From Lentisphaeria bacterium (lineage in GTDB: Bacteria > Verrucomicrobiota > Lentisphaeria > Oligosphaerales > PUNB01): DNA of 7,088 bases. The notes below the pieces were generated by a model. It was not told the DNA's origin. It did not search any database and was given only the letters and a program-made list of their open reading frames with translations. The stretch spans positions 1 through 7,088 of the forward strand of contig SLNM01000100.1 of the NCBI GenBank assembly GCA_007133055.1. Reading direction: 5' to 3'. The translations under genes and the position numbers were made by a program. Numbering within the stretch: position 1 is the stretch's first letter; each line of letters starts with the position of its first letter. This document shows, in pieces, positions 1 through 5,477 of the stretch.

Positions 1-40
1 CGGCGGGCCTCCGCCGTTAATACCGTCCGAGGCCGGACGG
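1..40. repeat. Two adjacent GC-rich inverted repeats
   Basis: CGGCGG (1-6) and CCGCCG (11-16) form a perfect 6-bp stem with a 4-nt loop. CCGTCCG (23-29) and CGGACGG (34-40) form a perfect 7-bp stem, also with a 4-nt loop. Neither is followed by a T-run on the + strand, so neither is a textbook intrinsic terminator. They may be the tail of a terminator or repeat cluster belonging to a gene left of the window, which cannot be seen. No coding sequence is supported in this stretch. Confidence 0.5.
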
Positions 41-81
41 CTCCAGGACCTTGTAGGGAATTGCGAAATGGACTTTCCGTA

Positions 82-102
82 GGGCGTGAATCCGTCTCGC
101 CC
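82..102 (-). repeat. Inverted third copy of the hairpin unit
   Basis: Read on the minus strand, this 21-mer aligns without gaps to the hairpins at 118-138 and 160-180. It keeps the GG start, a CGGAT loop and the following CCTACG. It forms an 8-bp stem with one mismatch (87/97). At stem position 3 it has G-C where the other copies have T-A, another paired change. Its outer flank, 105-116, is the inverted form of the tails that follow the other two hairpins. Confidence 0.65.
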
Positions 103-117
103 ATGCGAATCGAGCCT

Positions 118-197
118 GGTCGGGACAGATTCCCGACCTACGATTGGCTCGATTCACATGGTCGACTCGGATAGTCGACCTACGATTGGCTCGATTC
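118..197 (+). repeat. Pair of 38-bp direct repeats, each a hairpin plus 17-bp tail
   Basis: Units at 118-155 and 160-197 are separated by 4 bp. Each begins with a perfect 8-bp stem and 5-nt loop: GGTCGGGA/TCCCGACC with loop CAGAT in the first, GGTCGACT/AGTCGACC with loop CGGAT in the second. Each ends with the identical 17-mer TACGATTGGCTCGATTC (139-155, 181-197). The stems differ at three base pairs, and all three differences are paired on both sides. A third relative of the hairpin lies at 82-102 in opposite orientation. This is not a CRISPR array: there are only two units, the spacer is 4 bp, and the variation is inside the repeat. Confidence 0.8.
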
Positions 198-231
198 GCC
201 CATTTCGCAATTCTCTGTAAAAACATTAAAC

Positions 232-239
232 AAGGAGGT
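232..239 (+). promoter_or_regulatory. Perfect Shine-Dalgarno for the 255-aa gene
   Basis: AAGGAGGT matches the full canonical anti-Shine-Dalgarno complement and lies 5 nt before the ATG at 245. This fixes the start of the hypothetical gene and implies strong translation unless the upstream fold masks it. The out-of-frame ATG at 240 is too close to the site to be used. Confidence 0.85.
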
Positions 240-244
240 ATGCA

Positions 245-1012
245 ATGGAGTTGTTTTCGGTTTTGCAAACTACTGATGAACGGCCTTCCAGGGAAACCTT
301 GCGTCAGGCTTTTCGCGCTCTCTCATGGCTGGTTGATGTCGATGCCGACACACTGGTGCGCACCGGTTATGGCATAGTCGCCGAAAACTTACCCTTTGAC
401 CGGGCTACTGAGCTGGGCGCGGTTCTGGCACGCAACGGGATCCCGAACCAGGTGGTGCCCCGGAAGCAATTGCCCGCACTCGGTGTCGCCGTGCAGACCC
501 GAAGGCTTGACTGTATGGATGAGCATCTGGTGGTCTACGACCCGCTTGGCCGACCCCTGCCGGCTGATTGGGCCAGCCTGAAAGTTGTCGCCGCCGGAGT
601 TGTGACCGGCTCTGAAACCAAAAGAATCGTCACCGAAAAGAGGGTTCGTCGGATTCAAGGCTATCGCGGGGTGCGCCAGGAAACTCGCAGGGATGTCAAG
701 TATAAGCAGGAGCAGGTCAACATCATGCAGCTTGAACTTTTCCTTTTCCTCGACGGCCAGCCTCGGCGCTATCGAGTCCGGCATGACAAATGCCATTATC
801 ACTATTTGCGCGGTCGCCTGGGTTTGCAGCCGGAGAATAATTTCCTGTCCATGCTTGGCGACATCAAAGCTCGCGCTGTTTCAGCTATGTTCAACCTCGG
901 CTTTGATCAGCTTTTGGATTCAGCATCCCCCCCGGCAGCCTATCCCAATGCGCGTGCCTTCGAGGAGGAAATCAAATGGCTGCTCTGGCGCCAGCCCCGA
1001 ACCGGCGGCTGA
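245..1012 (+). CDS. Uncharacterised 255-aa protein, probably cytoplasmic
   Basis: I do not recognise a characterised family. The start is supported by an ideal Shine-Dalgarno. There is no signal peptide or membrane helix. Residues about 1-75 read as a small alpha/beta domain ending in a segment (E-LPFDRATELGAVLARNGI) of the helix-strand type seen in ligand- or ribosome-binding modules resembling the L7/L12 C-terminal fold. Residues about 85-125 look beta-rich (LVVYDPLGRPLPADW then VVAAGVV). Residues 125-160 form a very basic linker rich in Arg, Lys and Gln. Residues about 160-255 hold another strand pair (LELFLFLDGQPRRYRV), a Cys-His-Tyr-His-Tyr patch at 183-187, and helices rich in Leu and Trp. 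I have the impression that similar proteins occur in PVC bacteria, but cannot verify it. It stands apart from the genes to the right, with a 577-bp gap, and has the structured element directly upstream. Coding status is near certain; function is unknown. Confidence 0.85.
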   Translation: MELFSVLQTTDERPSRETLRQAFRALSWLVDVDADTLVRTGYGIVAENLPFDRATELGAVLARNGIPNQVVPRKQLPALGVAVQTRRLDCMDEHLVVYDPLGRPLPADWASLKVVAAGVVTGSETKRIVTEKRVRRIQGYRGVRQETRRDVKYKQEQVNIMQLELFLFLDGQPRRYRVRHDKCHYHYLRGRLGLQPENNFLSMLGDIKARAVSAMFNLGFDQLLDSASPPAAYPNARAFEEEIKWLLWRQPRTGG

Positions 1013-1049
1013 CGTTTAACCTGATTAATTCATGCGAATTCGGCCATAT

Positions 1050-1151
1050 GATTTTTTGAACAGAAGATCGCAAAGGGCGCAAAGATTCAACCGCAGAGCA
1101 ATTGAAATAACTTCGTTTTCTTGGTTTCCTTCTGTAAAATTTTTTGTGGCT
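1050..1151. repeat. Decayed inverted-repeat block downstream of the 255-aa gene
   Basis: ACAGAAG (1060-1066) and CTTCTGT (1129-1135) are inverted. On both sides they are followed inward by A-rich triplet-like runs containing AAAG, CAAAG or CGAAG, and outward by T-rich flanks. The minus-strand reading of 1115-1140 resembles the plus-strand reading of 1055-1087. A 5-bp hairpin GTGGC/GCCAC (1146-1150, 1160-1164) follows. This looks like the remnant of a small dispersed repeat or MITE. A 71-aa ORF across 1032-1247 has no ribosome site or domain-like content and is not called. Confidence 0.4.
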
Positions 1152-1272
1152 TTTTGCCTGCCACTACGTTTCATCACGCCGGAGTATCGAAGGCGGAAGC
1201 CTTGGCGTAGGCGGGTGCATTTTTGTGTCCAGCCACTTGCAAGCTAAATGGCTGGATGAATTTTTTGTGGCT
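1138..1272 (+). repeat. 14-bp direct repeat AATTTTTTGTGGCT, two copies
   Basis: Exact copies lie at 1138-1151 and 1259-1272. Between them are an AAGGC/GCCTT hairpin with a GGAA (GNRA-type) loop at 1190-1203 and a TCCAGCCA/TGGCTGGA stem at 1228-1256. The arrangement resembles a duplicated or inserted intergenic repeat, with the 14-mer possibly the duplicated flank. Two T6-containing copies could arise by chance more easily than two random 14-mers, so only modest weight is justified. Confidence 0.45.
1228..1266 (+). terminator. Weak candidate intrinsic terminator
   Basis: TCCAGCCA (1228-1235) pairs perfectly with TGGCTGGA (1249-1256). A T6 run follows at 1261-1266. Against it are the 13-nt loop, the 4-nt gap before the T-run, and its position 216 bp past the stop of the 255-aa gene. 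The loop contains the palindrome CTTGCAAG (1236-1243). It may end that transcript or may simply be part of the repeat block. Confidence 0.3.
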
Positions 1273-1338
1273 ATTCTTATCTGCGGCAAACTTGGCTCGT
1301 GAATTATTCAGGATAGGTGCCTTCTGCCATTATTCTCT

Positions 1339-1396
1339 CCTGAAACCTGAAACCTGACACCTGAAACCTGAAACCTGAAACCTGAAACCTGAAACC
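1339..1396 (+). repeat. Tandem heptamer repeat (CCTGAAA)8
   Basis: Eight head-to-tail copies of CCTGAAA begin at 1339, 1346, 1353, 1360, 1367, 1374, 1381 and 1388, followed by a partial CC (1395-1396). Seven copies are perfect; the third is CCTGACA. The array lies 194-251 bp upstream of the murC-murB-ddl start, in non-coding DNA. A heptamer does not preserve reading frame, which fits a non-coding variable-number repeat prone to slippage. Its distance from the candidate promoter argues against a direct promoter-spacing effect. Confidence 0.95.
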
Positions 1397-1465
1397 AAGC
1401 TGTTACTTACAAAGTCCAGGAAAACTATTAACTACCCATTCGTTTTGAGAAAGAGCCCATTTGTT

Positions 1466-1494
1466 TTGTATTGTCCTTAGTCTTGCAGTACAGT
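1466..1494 (+). promoter_or_regulatory. Candidate sigma70-type promoter for the murC-murB-ddl unit
   Basis: TTGTAT (1466-1471) and TACAGT (1489-1494) are separated by 17 bp. The -10 hexamer keeps the important first T, second A and final T; the -35 keeps TTG. The region is more AT-rich than the genes and would give a leader of roughly 90 nt containing the hairpin at 1519-1551. The match is moderate, and the host's sigma preferences are unknown. Confidence 0.3.
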
Positions 1495-1518
1495 AGCGCC
1501 ACCACGCTTTAACGAAGA

Positions 1519-1551
1519 CCTGCGCCCTGTTTTTTTGTTCACCGGCGCAGG
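1519..1551 (+). promoter_or_regulatory. Leader hairpin upstream of murC-murB-ddl
   Basis: CCTGCGCC (1519-1526) pairs perfectly with GGCGCAGG (1544-1551) across a 17-nt loop that contains a T7 run. The T-run is in the loop and not after the stem, so this is not an intrinsic terminator. It ends 22 nt before the Shine-Dalgarno AAGGAG (1574-1579). It may stabilise the mRNA or bind a regulator; that role is inference. Confidence 0.45.
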
Positions 1552-1589
1552 CGGTTATTTCTCACTGGTCCTCAAGGAGTTGTGCTGGC

Positions 1590-4500
1590 ATGAATGGTCG
1601 GGAGGCGGAATTACCCTGGCAGTCGGTACATTTTATCGGCATCGGCGGGGTGGGCATGTTTGGCATCGCCCTGATCCTGCTTGATCTCGGGGTTGGGGTT
1701 ACCGGATCCGACAGTGTCGACTCGGATAATCTCGAGCAGCTCCGCGCGCGCGGTGTCTTGGCGAAGGTGGGACACGATGCTGTAAACCTGGGCCAGGTCG
1801 ACGCTGTGGTCTATTCCAGCGCTGTTCCTTCCGACAATCCCGAGCTGAGAATGGCACGTGACCGTGGCCTGGCCTGCTATCGGCGGGGTCGCTTTTTAGC
1901 TGTCCTGGCCGGTTGTTTCGAGACGGTGGTGGCGGTCGCCGGTTCGCATGGTAAAACTACAACCACGGCCATGATCACCCATATCCTGAAAACCGTCAGA
2001 CGGCAACCTGGATACCTGGTCGGCGGCAGTGTGGTCGGCTGGCATAGCCCGGCATCCGCCGGAGCCGGCCGCCGTCTGTTGATAACCGAGGTTGACGAAA
2101 GCGACGCTACCCAGGCCGACATGCGCAGCCACTGCGCGGTGGTGCTGAACATCGAAGACGATCATTGCTGGAGCGTCGGCGGCGAAGCCGCGCTGCATCA
2201 GTGCTTCGTCCGCTTCGCCCAGGCCGGCACTAACTTGCTGGCCTGGTCCAGTCCGAGTACCAGACAACTGCTCGGAGACCATCCCCTGCCCCGTTTTCTC
2301 AGCGAAGCCGATATTCCGACCGGCTTGACGGTGCCCCAGCCCGGTCATCATAATCGGATTAATGCCACTGTCGCTCTGGCGGTGGCCGAACAGCTCGGAG
2401 TGAAACCGGCTGCGGCCATCGCCGCCCTGAAAGAATTCCCCGGTGTGCAGCGACGTATGAGCCTGCGCTATCAGACTCCGGGCGGGGAGTTTTTAATTGT
2501 TGAGGACTACGCCCATCATCCGACCGAGCTGAAGGCCACCATGCAGGCTGTGCGCCAACGTTGGCCGCAACACCACCTGACCGTGATTATGCAGCCGCAC
2601 CGTTTCGAGCGGGTCAAGCGCTACGCCGAACAATTTCGCCTGTTGCTGGAAAAAGCCGATGCGGCAGTGGTGTTCCGTCCTTTCTCCGCCTGGGTGACGG
2701 ACGAGGAGATCGCCGACCCCGCCGTTATAACTGCCGGACTTGACGCGGTTCCGAGCTGCTACTGGGATGGGAATCTGTCAGGGTTGGCCCGGAAGGCGAC
2801 GGAGTTGGCCGCACCGGCGCCCGAAGTCGGACGGATATTTCTGGTGGTCGGCGCCGGGGATGTCAACCAGGCAGTGGCTCCGCTGCGCCATCTTCTGGCA
2901 GGCATCTGGCGGGAACGCTTGAAAATGCGCTTGATGGCGGTCATGCCCGCTCTGCACCTCGAATATTCGCGACGCTGGAGCGATCTGACCACCCTTGGGA
3001 TTGGCCGGGCCCGACCGCTGATCGCGGAGCCGGAAAACACCGAGCAACTGACCGCGCTTTTGAAATGGCTGAAAACCAATCAAATACCCTTTCTGATTCT
3101 CGGTGGCGGCAGCAATCTGGTGGGCGCCGACAGTGAGCAGTCGGTTTTGGTCTTGCGCCTTGTCCGCAAACAGTTCAATGAAGTCAAGGTAAGCGGCAAC
3201 AGTGTAGTCTGTGGAGCCGGCGTTCGCCTGCCGCGACTGGTGGAAAAACTGCTGGCCGATGGTCCGATCGAACCATCTTTCGCCGCCCTCGGCTGGATTC
3301 CCGGATCGGTCGGCGGGGCGGTGCGCATGAACGCCGGCTGCGACCAGGCCAGGATCGGCGATTTTGTCACATCAATCGAAGGTGTCAGCGATGCCGGCGA
3401 AAGATTCCACCGTTCCGGCCGGCACCTGAAGTGGTCCTACCGCCAGGTCAATTTGCCCGAGAACGACATTGTCACCCGTGTCCGATTACGCTTTGCCACG
3501 TCGTCATTGCAGGCGGCTGGTGAGCAATACCGGGAAAGCGGCGACCGTCGGCATTCCTCGCAACCGCCGGGCCGCAGCGCCGGCTGCGTCTTTCGCAACC
3601 CTGGCGAATTGTCGGCCGGCAAACTGATCGAGCGGTGCGGCCTGAAAGGGGAGCGTGTCGGAGACTGCCAGGTAAATCGGCGGCATGCCAATTTCATTGT
3701 CAACCTGGGCAATGGTGGCGAGGCTGAATTCCTAGCTCTTGCCAAACATGCGATCCGCCGGGTATATCGCCGTACCGGCATCCGTCTGCGGCCGGAAGTT
3801 AGGTTCGCCGCCCCTGTGGCGGCAGAGGAAATCGCACAGGCGATTCCCCCGCACCGTCTGGCAGTTTTGGCGGGCGGACCATCAAGCGAGCGCAGTATAT
3901 CTCTCGACTCAGGAAAAGCTGTGGCCGAAGCTTTGCGACAAGCCGGACATCACGTGCGCATGATTGACCTTGAAAAGAGTTGTCTGCCCAACATCCCCTC
4001 CGACGTCGAAGTGGTATTCCCGGTGCTGCATGGTGCTTTTGGCGAGGACGGACAGGTGCAGGCTTTGTTGAAACGGCGAAAAATTCCCTATGTTGGCAGC
4101 GGCCCCGCCGCCAGCCGACTAATGATTGACAAAGCGGCCACCAAGCAAGCTTTGCGCAATGCCGGCATTCCAACCCCTCCCTGGTGGGTTCTTACAGAGT
4201 CGACCGCAGCATTGCCCGCCGACGCCGTCCCACCTCTGGTGGTCAAGCCGGAGGGTGAAGGCTCCTCGGTGGGAGTGGGGTTGGTGGAGGACTTGGGCCG
4301 GAGCTGGCAAAAAGCCAGGGGCAAAGCTTTTAAGTATTCCCACCGAGTATTGGTAGAAAAATATATCAGCGGCGTGGAAATAACCGTGGGGGTGGTCTTC
4401 GGTCGACCGCTGCCGGTCATCGAAATCATTCCGCCGCCCGGACGATGGTTCGACTATGATGCCAAGTACTTGTACAAGCATGGAAAAACCCGCTATCTCT

Positions 4501-4838
4501 GTCCGCCCCGCTCAATCACGGAAGCAGTGCAGGAACATGCCCGCGAGCTGGCAGCCCTGGCCTGGCGCCAACTGGGAGCCAAGGACATGGCTCGGTTCGA
4601 CTTCATTGTCGACCGCGATGGCATACCATGGTGTTTGGAGGTCAACAGCATTCCCGGCTTCACCGCCACCAGCCTTTTGCCCAAGGCGGCCAAGGCGGCG
4701 GGCATCGGGTTTGTCGAACTGTGCGCCAGCCTGGCCATGGCCAATCTGCCGGGATGGACCGGTGAAACGCAGGCAACCAATGGTATGTTATCATTGTCGG
4801 ATAGGAGAGATGGTAATAGGTCAAGGAAAAAGGACTAA
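1590..4838 (+). CDS. murC-murB-ddl: MurC-MurB-Ddl trifunctional peptidoglycan precursor enzyme
   Basis: One uninterrupted 1082-aa frame holds three cytoplasmic wall enzymes. MurC (about 10-440; UDP-MurNAc + L-Ala + ATP ligase) shows GIGGVGM (17-23), P-loop AGSHGKTTTT (117-126), EVDESDAT (167-174), NIEDDH (187-192), GHHN (252-255) and EDYAHHP (305-311). MurB (about 445-740; NADPH-dependent UDP-GlcNAc-enolpyruvate reductase, FAD-binding) shows LGGGSN (504-509), PGSVGGAVRMNAG (571-583), Tyr617-Arg618, AGCVFRNP (664-671) and Glu736 in PEVRF; Cys666 sits where E. coli has the catalytic Ser. Ddl (about 755-1055; D-Ala-D-Ala ligase, ATP-grasp) shows Glu767 in the first loop, HG-FGEDG, EGSSVG (890-895), Lys959-Tyr960, and metal ligands Asp1004, Glu1017 and Asn1019. 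The last 27 residues or so are an unassigned basic tail. MurC is shorter than E. coli's because of its central domain. AAGGAG (1574-1579) supports the start; def follows after 3 bp. Motifs for all three activities are intact; trifunctionality is inferred. Confidence 0.96.
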   Translation: MNGREAELPWQSVHFIGIGGVGMFGIALILLDLGVGVTGSDSVDSDNLEQLRARGVLAKVGHDAVNLGQVDAVVYSSAVPSDNPELRMARDRGLACYRRGRFLAVLAGCFETVVAVAGSHGKTTTTAMITHILKTVRRQPGYLVGGSVVGWHSPASAGAGRRLLITEVDESDATQADMRSHCAVVLNIEDDHCWSVGGEAALHQCFVRFAQAGTNLLAWSSPSTRQLLGDHPLPRFLSEADIPTGLTVPQPGHHNRINATVALAVAEQLGVKPAAAIAALKEFPGVQRRMSLRYQTPGGEFLIVEDYAHHPTELKATMQAVRQRWPQHHLTVIMQPHRFERVKRYAEQFRLLLEKADAAVVFRPFSAWVTDEEIADPAVITAGLDAVPSCYWDGNLSGLARKATELAAPAPEVGRIFLVVGAGDVNQAVAPLRHLLAGIWRERLKMRLMAVMPALHLEYSRRWSDLTTLGIGRARPLIAEPENTEQLTALLKWLKTNQIPFLILGGGSNLVGADSEQSVLVLRLVRKQFNEVKVSGNSVVCGAGVRLPRLVEKLLADGPIEPSFAALGWIPGSVGGAVRMNAGCDQARIGDFVTSIEGVSDAGERFHRSGRHLKWSYRQVNLPENDIVTRVRLRFATSSLQAAGEQYRESGDRRHSSQPPGRSAGCVFRNPGELSAGKLIERCGLKGERVGDCQVNRRHANFIVNLGNGGEAEFLALAKHAIRRVYRRTGIRLRPEVRFAAPVAAEEIAQAIPPHRLAVLAGGPSSERSISLDSGKAVAEALRQAGHHVRMIDLEKSCLPNIPSDVEVVFPVLHGAFGEDGQVQALLKRRKIPYVGSGPAASRLMIDKAATKQALRNAGIPTPPWWVLTESTAALPADAVPPLVVKPEGEGSSVGVGLVEDLGRSWQKARGKAFKYSHRVLVEKYISGVEITVGVVFGRPLPVIEIIPPPGRWFDYDAKYLYKHGKTRYLCPPRSITEAVQEHARELAALAWRQLGAKDMARFDFIVDRDGIPWCLEVNSIPGFTATSLLPKAAKAAGIGFVELCASLAMANLPGWTGETQATNGMLSLSDRRDGNRSRKKD

Positions 4839-4841
4839 AAC

Positions 4842-5477
4842 ATGTCAATTTCAGCCGACAATCCGGCACCGAACCCCATGCCAGAGCTTGTATCGTCCCC
4901 AACAGTGCCCACAGTTCTGACCCTCAGATTCTATGGCGACCCGGTCTTGCAGCATCCGGCTCGTCGGGTCGAACGCATTGACCGGCAGCTCCGCCAACTG
5001 GCCGCCGACATGATCGCCACTATGCATCAGGCCGACGGCATCGGCCTGGCCGCGCCTCAGGTGGGGCACAGTCTACGCCTGATCGTCATCGACCTGCCTG
5101 ACCTGGAGAGTAACGATGCTCGGGACTCCGCCGCCCGGCTTCTGTATCAGCATATGCCGGCAGCCCTGGTGAACCCGCGGATTGCCGCCCGCTCCGAGTT
5201 CACAGAAACTTGCGAGGAGGGATGCTTGAGCCTGCCGGGAATCTACGCCCCGGTTGAACGGCCGCAGTCAATTATGCTCCAGGCAGAGTTGCTCGACGGC
5301 ACCACGCTGCAAGCTGAATGCACCGGCCTGCTCGGTCGTTGCCTGCAGCATGAAATCGACCACCTGGACGGGATCACCTTCGATGCACGGCTCGAAAAGG
5401 AAACCGCCGCGCCCCTGCGCAGGGACTTGAAGCAGCTCCGGCTGAAAACCATCAAACAAATGAAGCAGGAATCATGA
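4842..5477 (+). CDS. def: Peptide deformylase
   Basis: This metalloenzyme removes the formyl group from the initiator Met of new proteins at the ribosome. All three family motifs are present in order: GIGLAAPQVG (66-75), EEGCLSLPG (125-133) and QHEIDHLDG (169-177). The metal ligands would be Cys128, His170 and His174, with Glu171 catalytic. At 211 aa it is longer than the usual 150-190, mainly from a low-complexity, Pro-rich N-terminus of about 24 residues. Met13 (4878) is an alternative start but has no ribosome site, whereas AAGGA (4830-4834) serves the ATG at 4842. It follows the wall-enzyme fusion by 3 bp and overlaps the next gene by ATGA, so co-transcription and coupling are likely. In many bacteria def is paired with fmt (methionyl-tRNA formyltransferase), which is not seen here. 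Confidence 0.96.
   Translation: MSISADNPAPNPMPELVSSPTVPTVLTLRFYGDPVLQHPARRVERIDRQLRQLAADMIATMHQADGIGLAAPQVGHSLRLIVIDLPDLESNDARDSAARLLYQHMPAALVNPRIAARSEFTETCEEGCLSLPGIYAPVERPQSIMLQAELLDGTTLQAECTGLLGRCLQHEIDHLDGITFDARLEKETAAPLRRDLKQLRLKTIKQMKQES

Larger units (their letters stand above)
51..220 (+). repeat. 170-bp nested hairpin element (structured RNA or MITE/REP-like)
   Basis: The ends 51-71 and 200-220 are inverted copies. As DNA they match at 18 of 21 positions; as + strand RNA all 21 pair, because the three mismatches (53/218, 54/217, 57/214) become G-U wobbles. Inside lies a hairpin at 82-102. A perfect 12-bp stem, GCGAATCGAGCC (105-116) with GGCTCGATTCGC (188-199), directly abuts the closing stem and encloses two more hairpins, 118-138 and 160-180. 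The whole can be drawn as one nested, branched fold. It ends 11 bp before the Shine-Dalgarno of the next gene, so it could be a leader RNA. It could equally be a non-autonomous mobile or REP/BIME-like element that landed there. The pairing is read directly; any function is inference. Confidence 0.65.

Noticed and set aside
118..197. Possible mini-CRISPR
   Set aside because: There are only two units with a 4-bp spacer, no cas genes, and the variation lies within the repeat as paired stem changes.
17..268. 83-aa minus-strand ORF with internal NRANRRS repeats
   Set aside because: Its repeated residues simply translate the hairpin direct repeats; it has no ribosome site or domain and runs into the start of the real gene.
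1032..1247. 71-aa ORF in the intergenic spacer
   Set aside because: It has no ribosome site and a low-complexity Arg/Phe composition, and it overlaps several DNA repeats that explain the sequence.
1896..2351. 151-aa minus-strand ORF inside the MurC region
   Set aside because: The + strand carries intact MurC motifs throughout; the antisense frame shows no family features.
2880..2950. Separate internal start for a stand-alone MurB (Met446, Met449 or Met452)
   Set aside because: Several in-frame Met codons lie at the domain junction, but there is no good Shine-Dalgarno and no stop before them, so a fused product is the simplest reading; internal initiation cannot be excluded.
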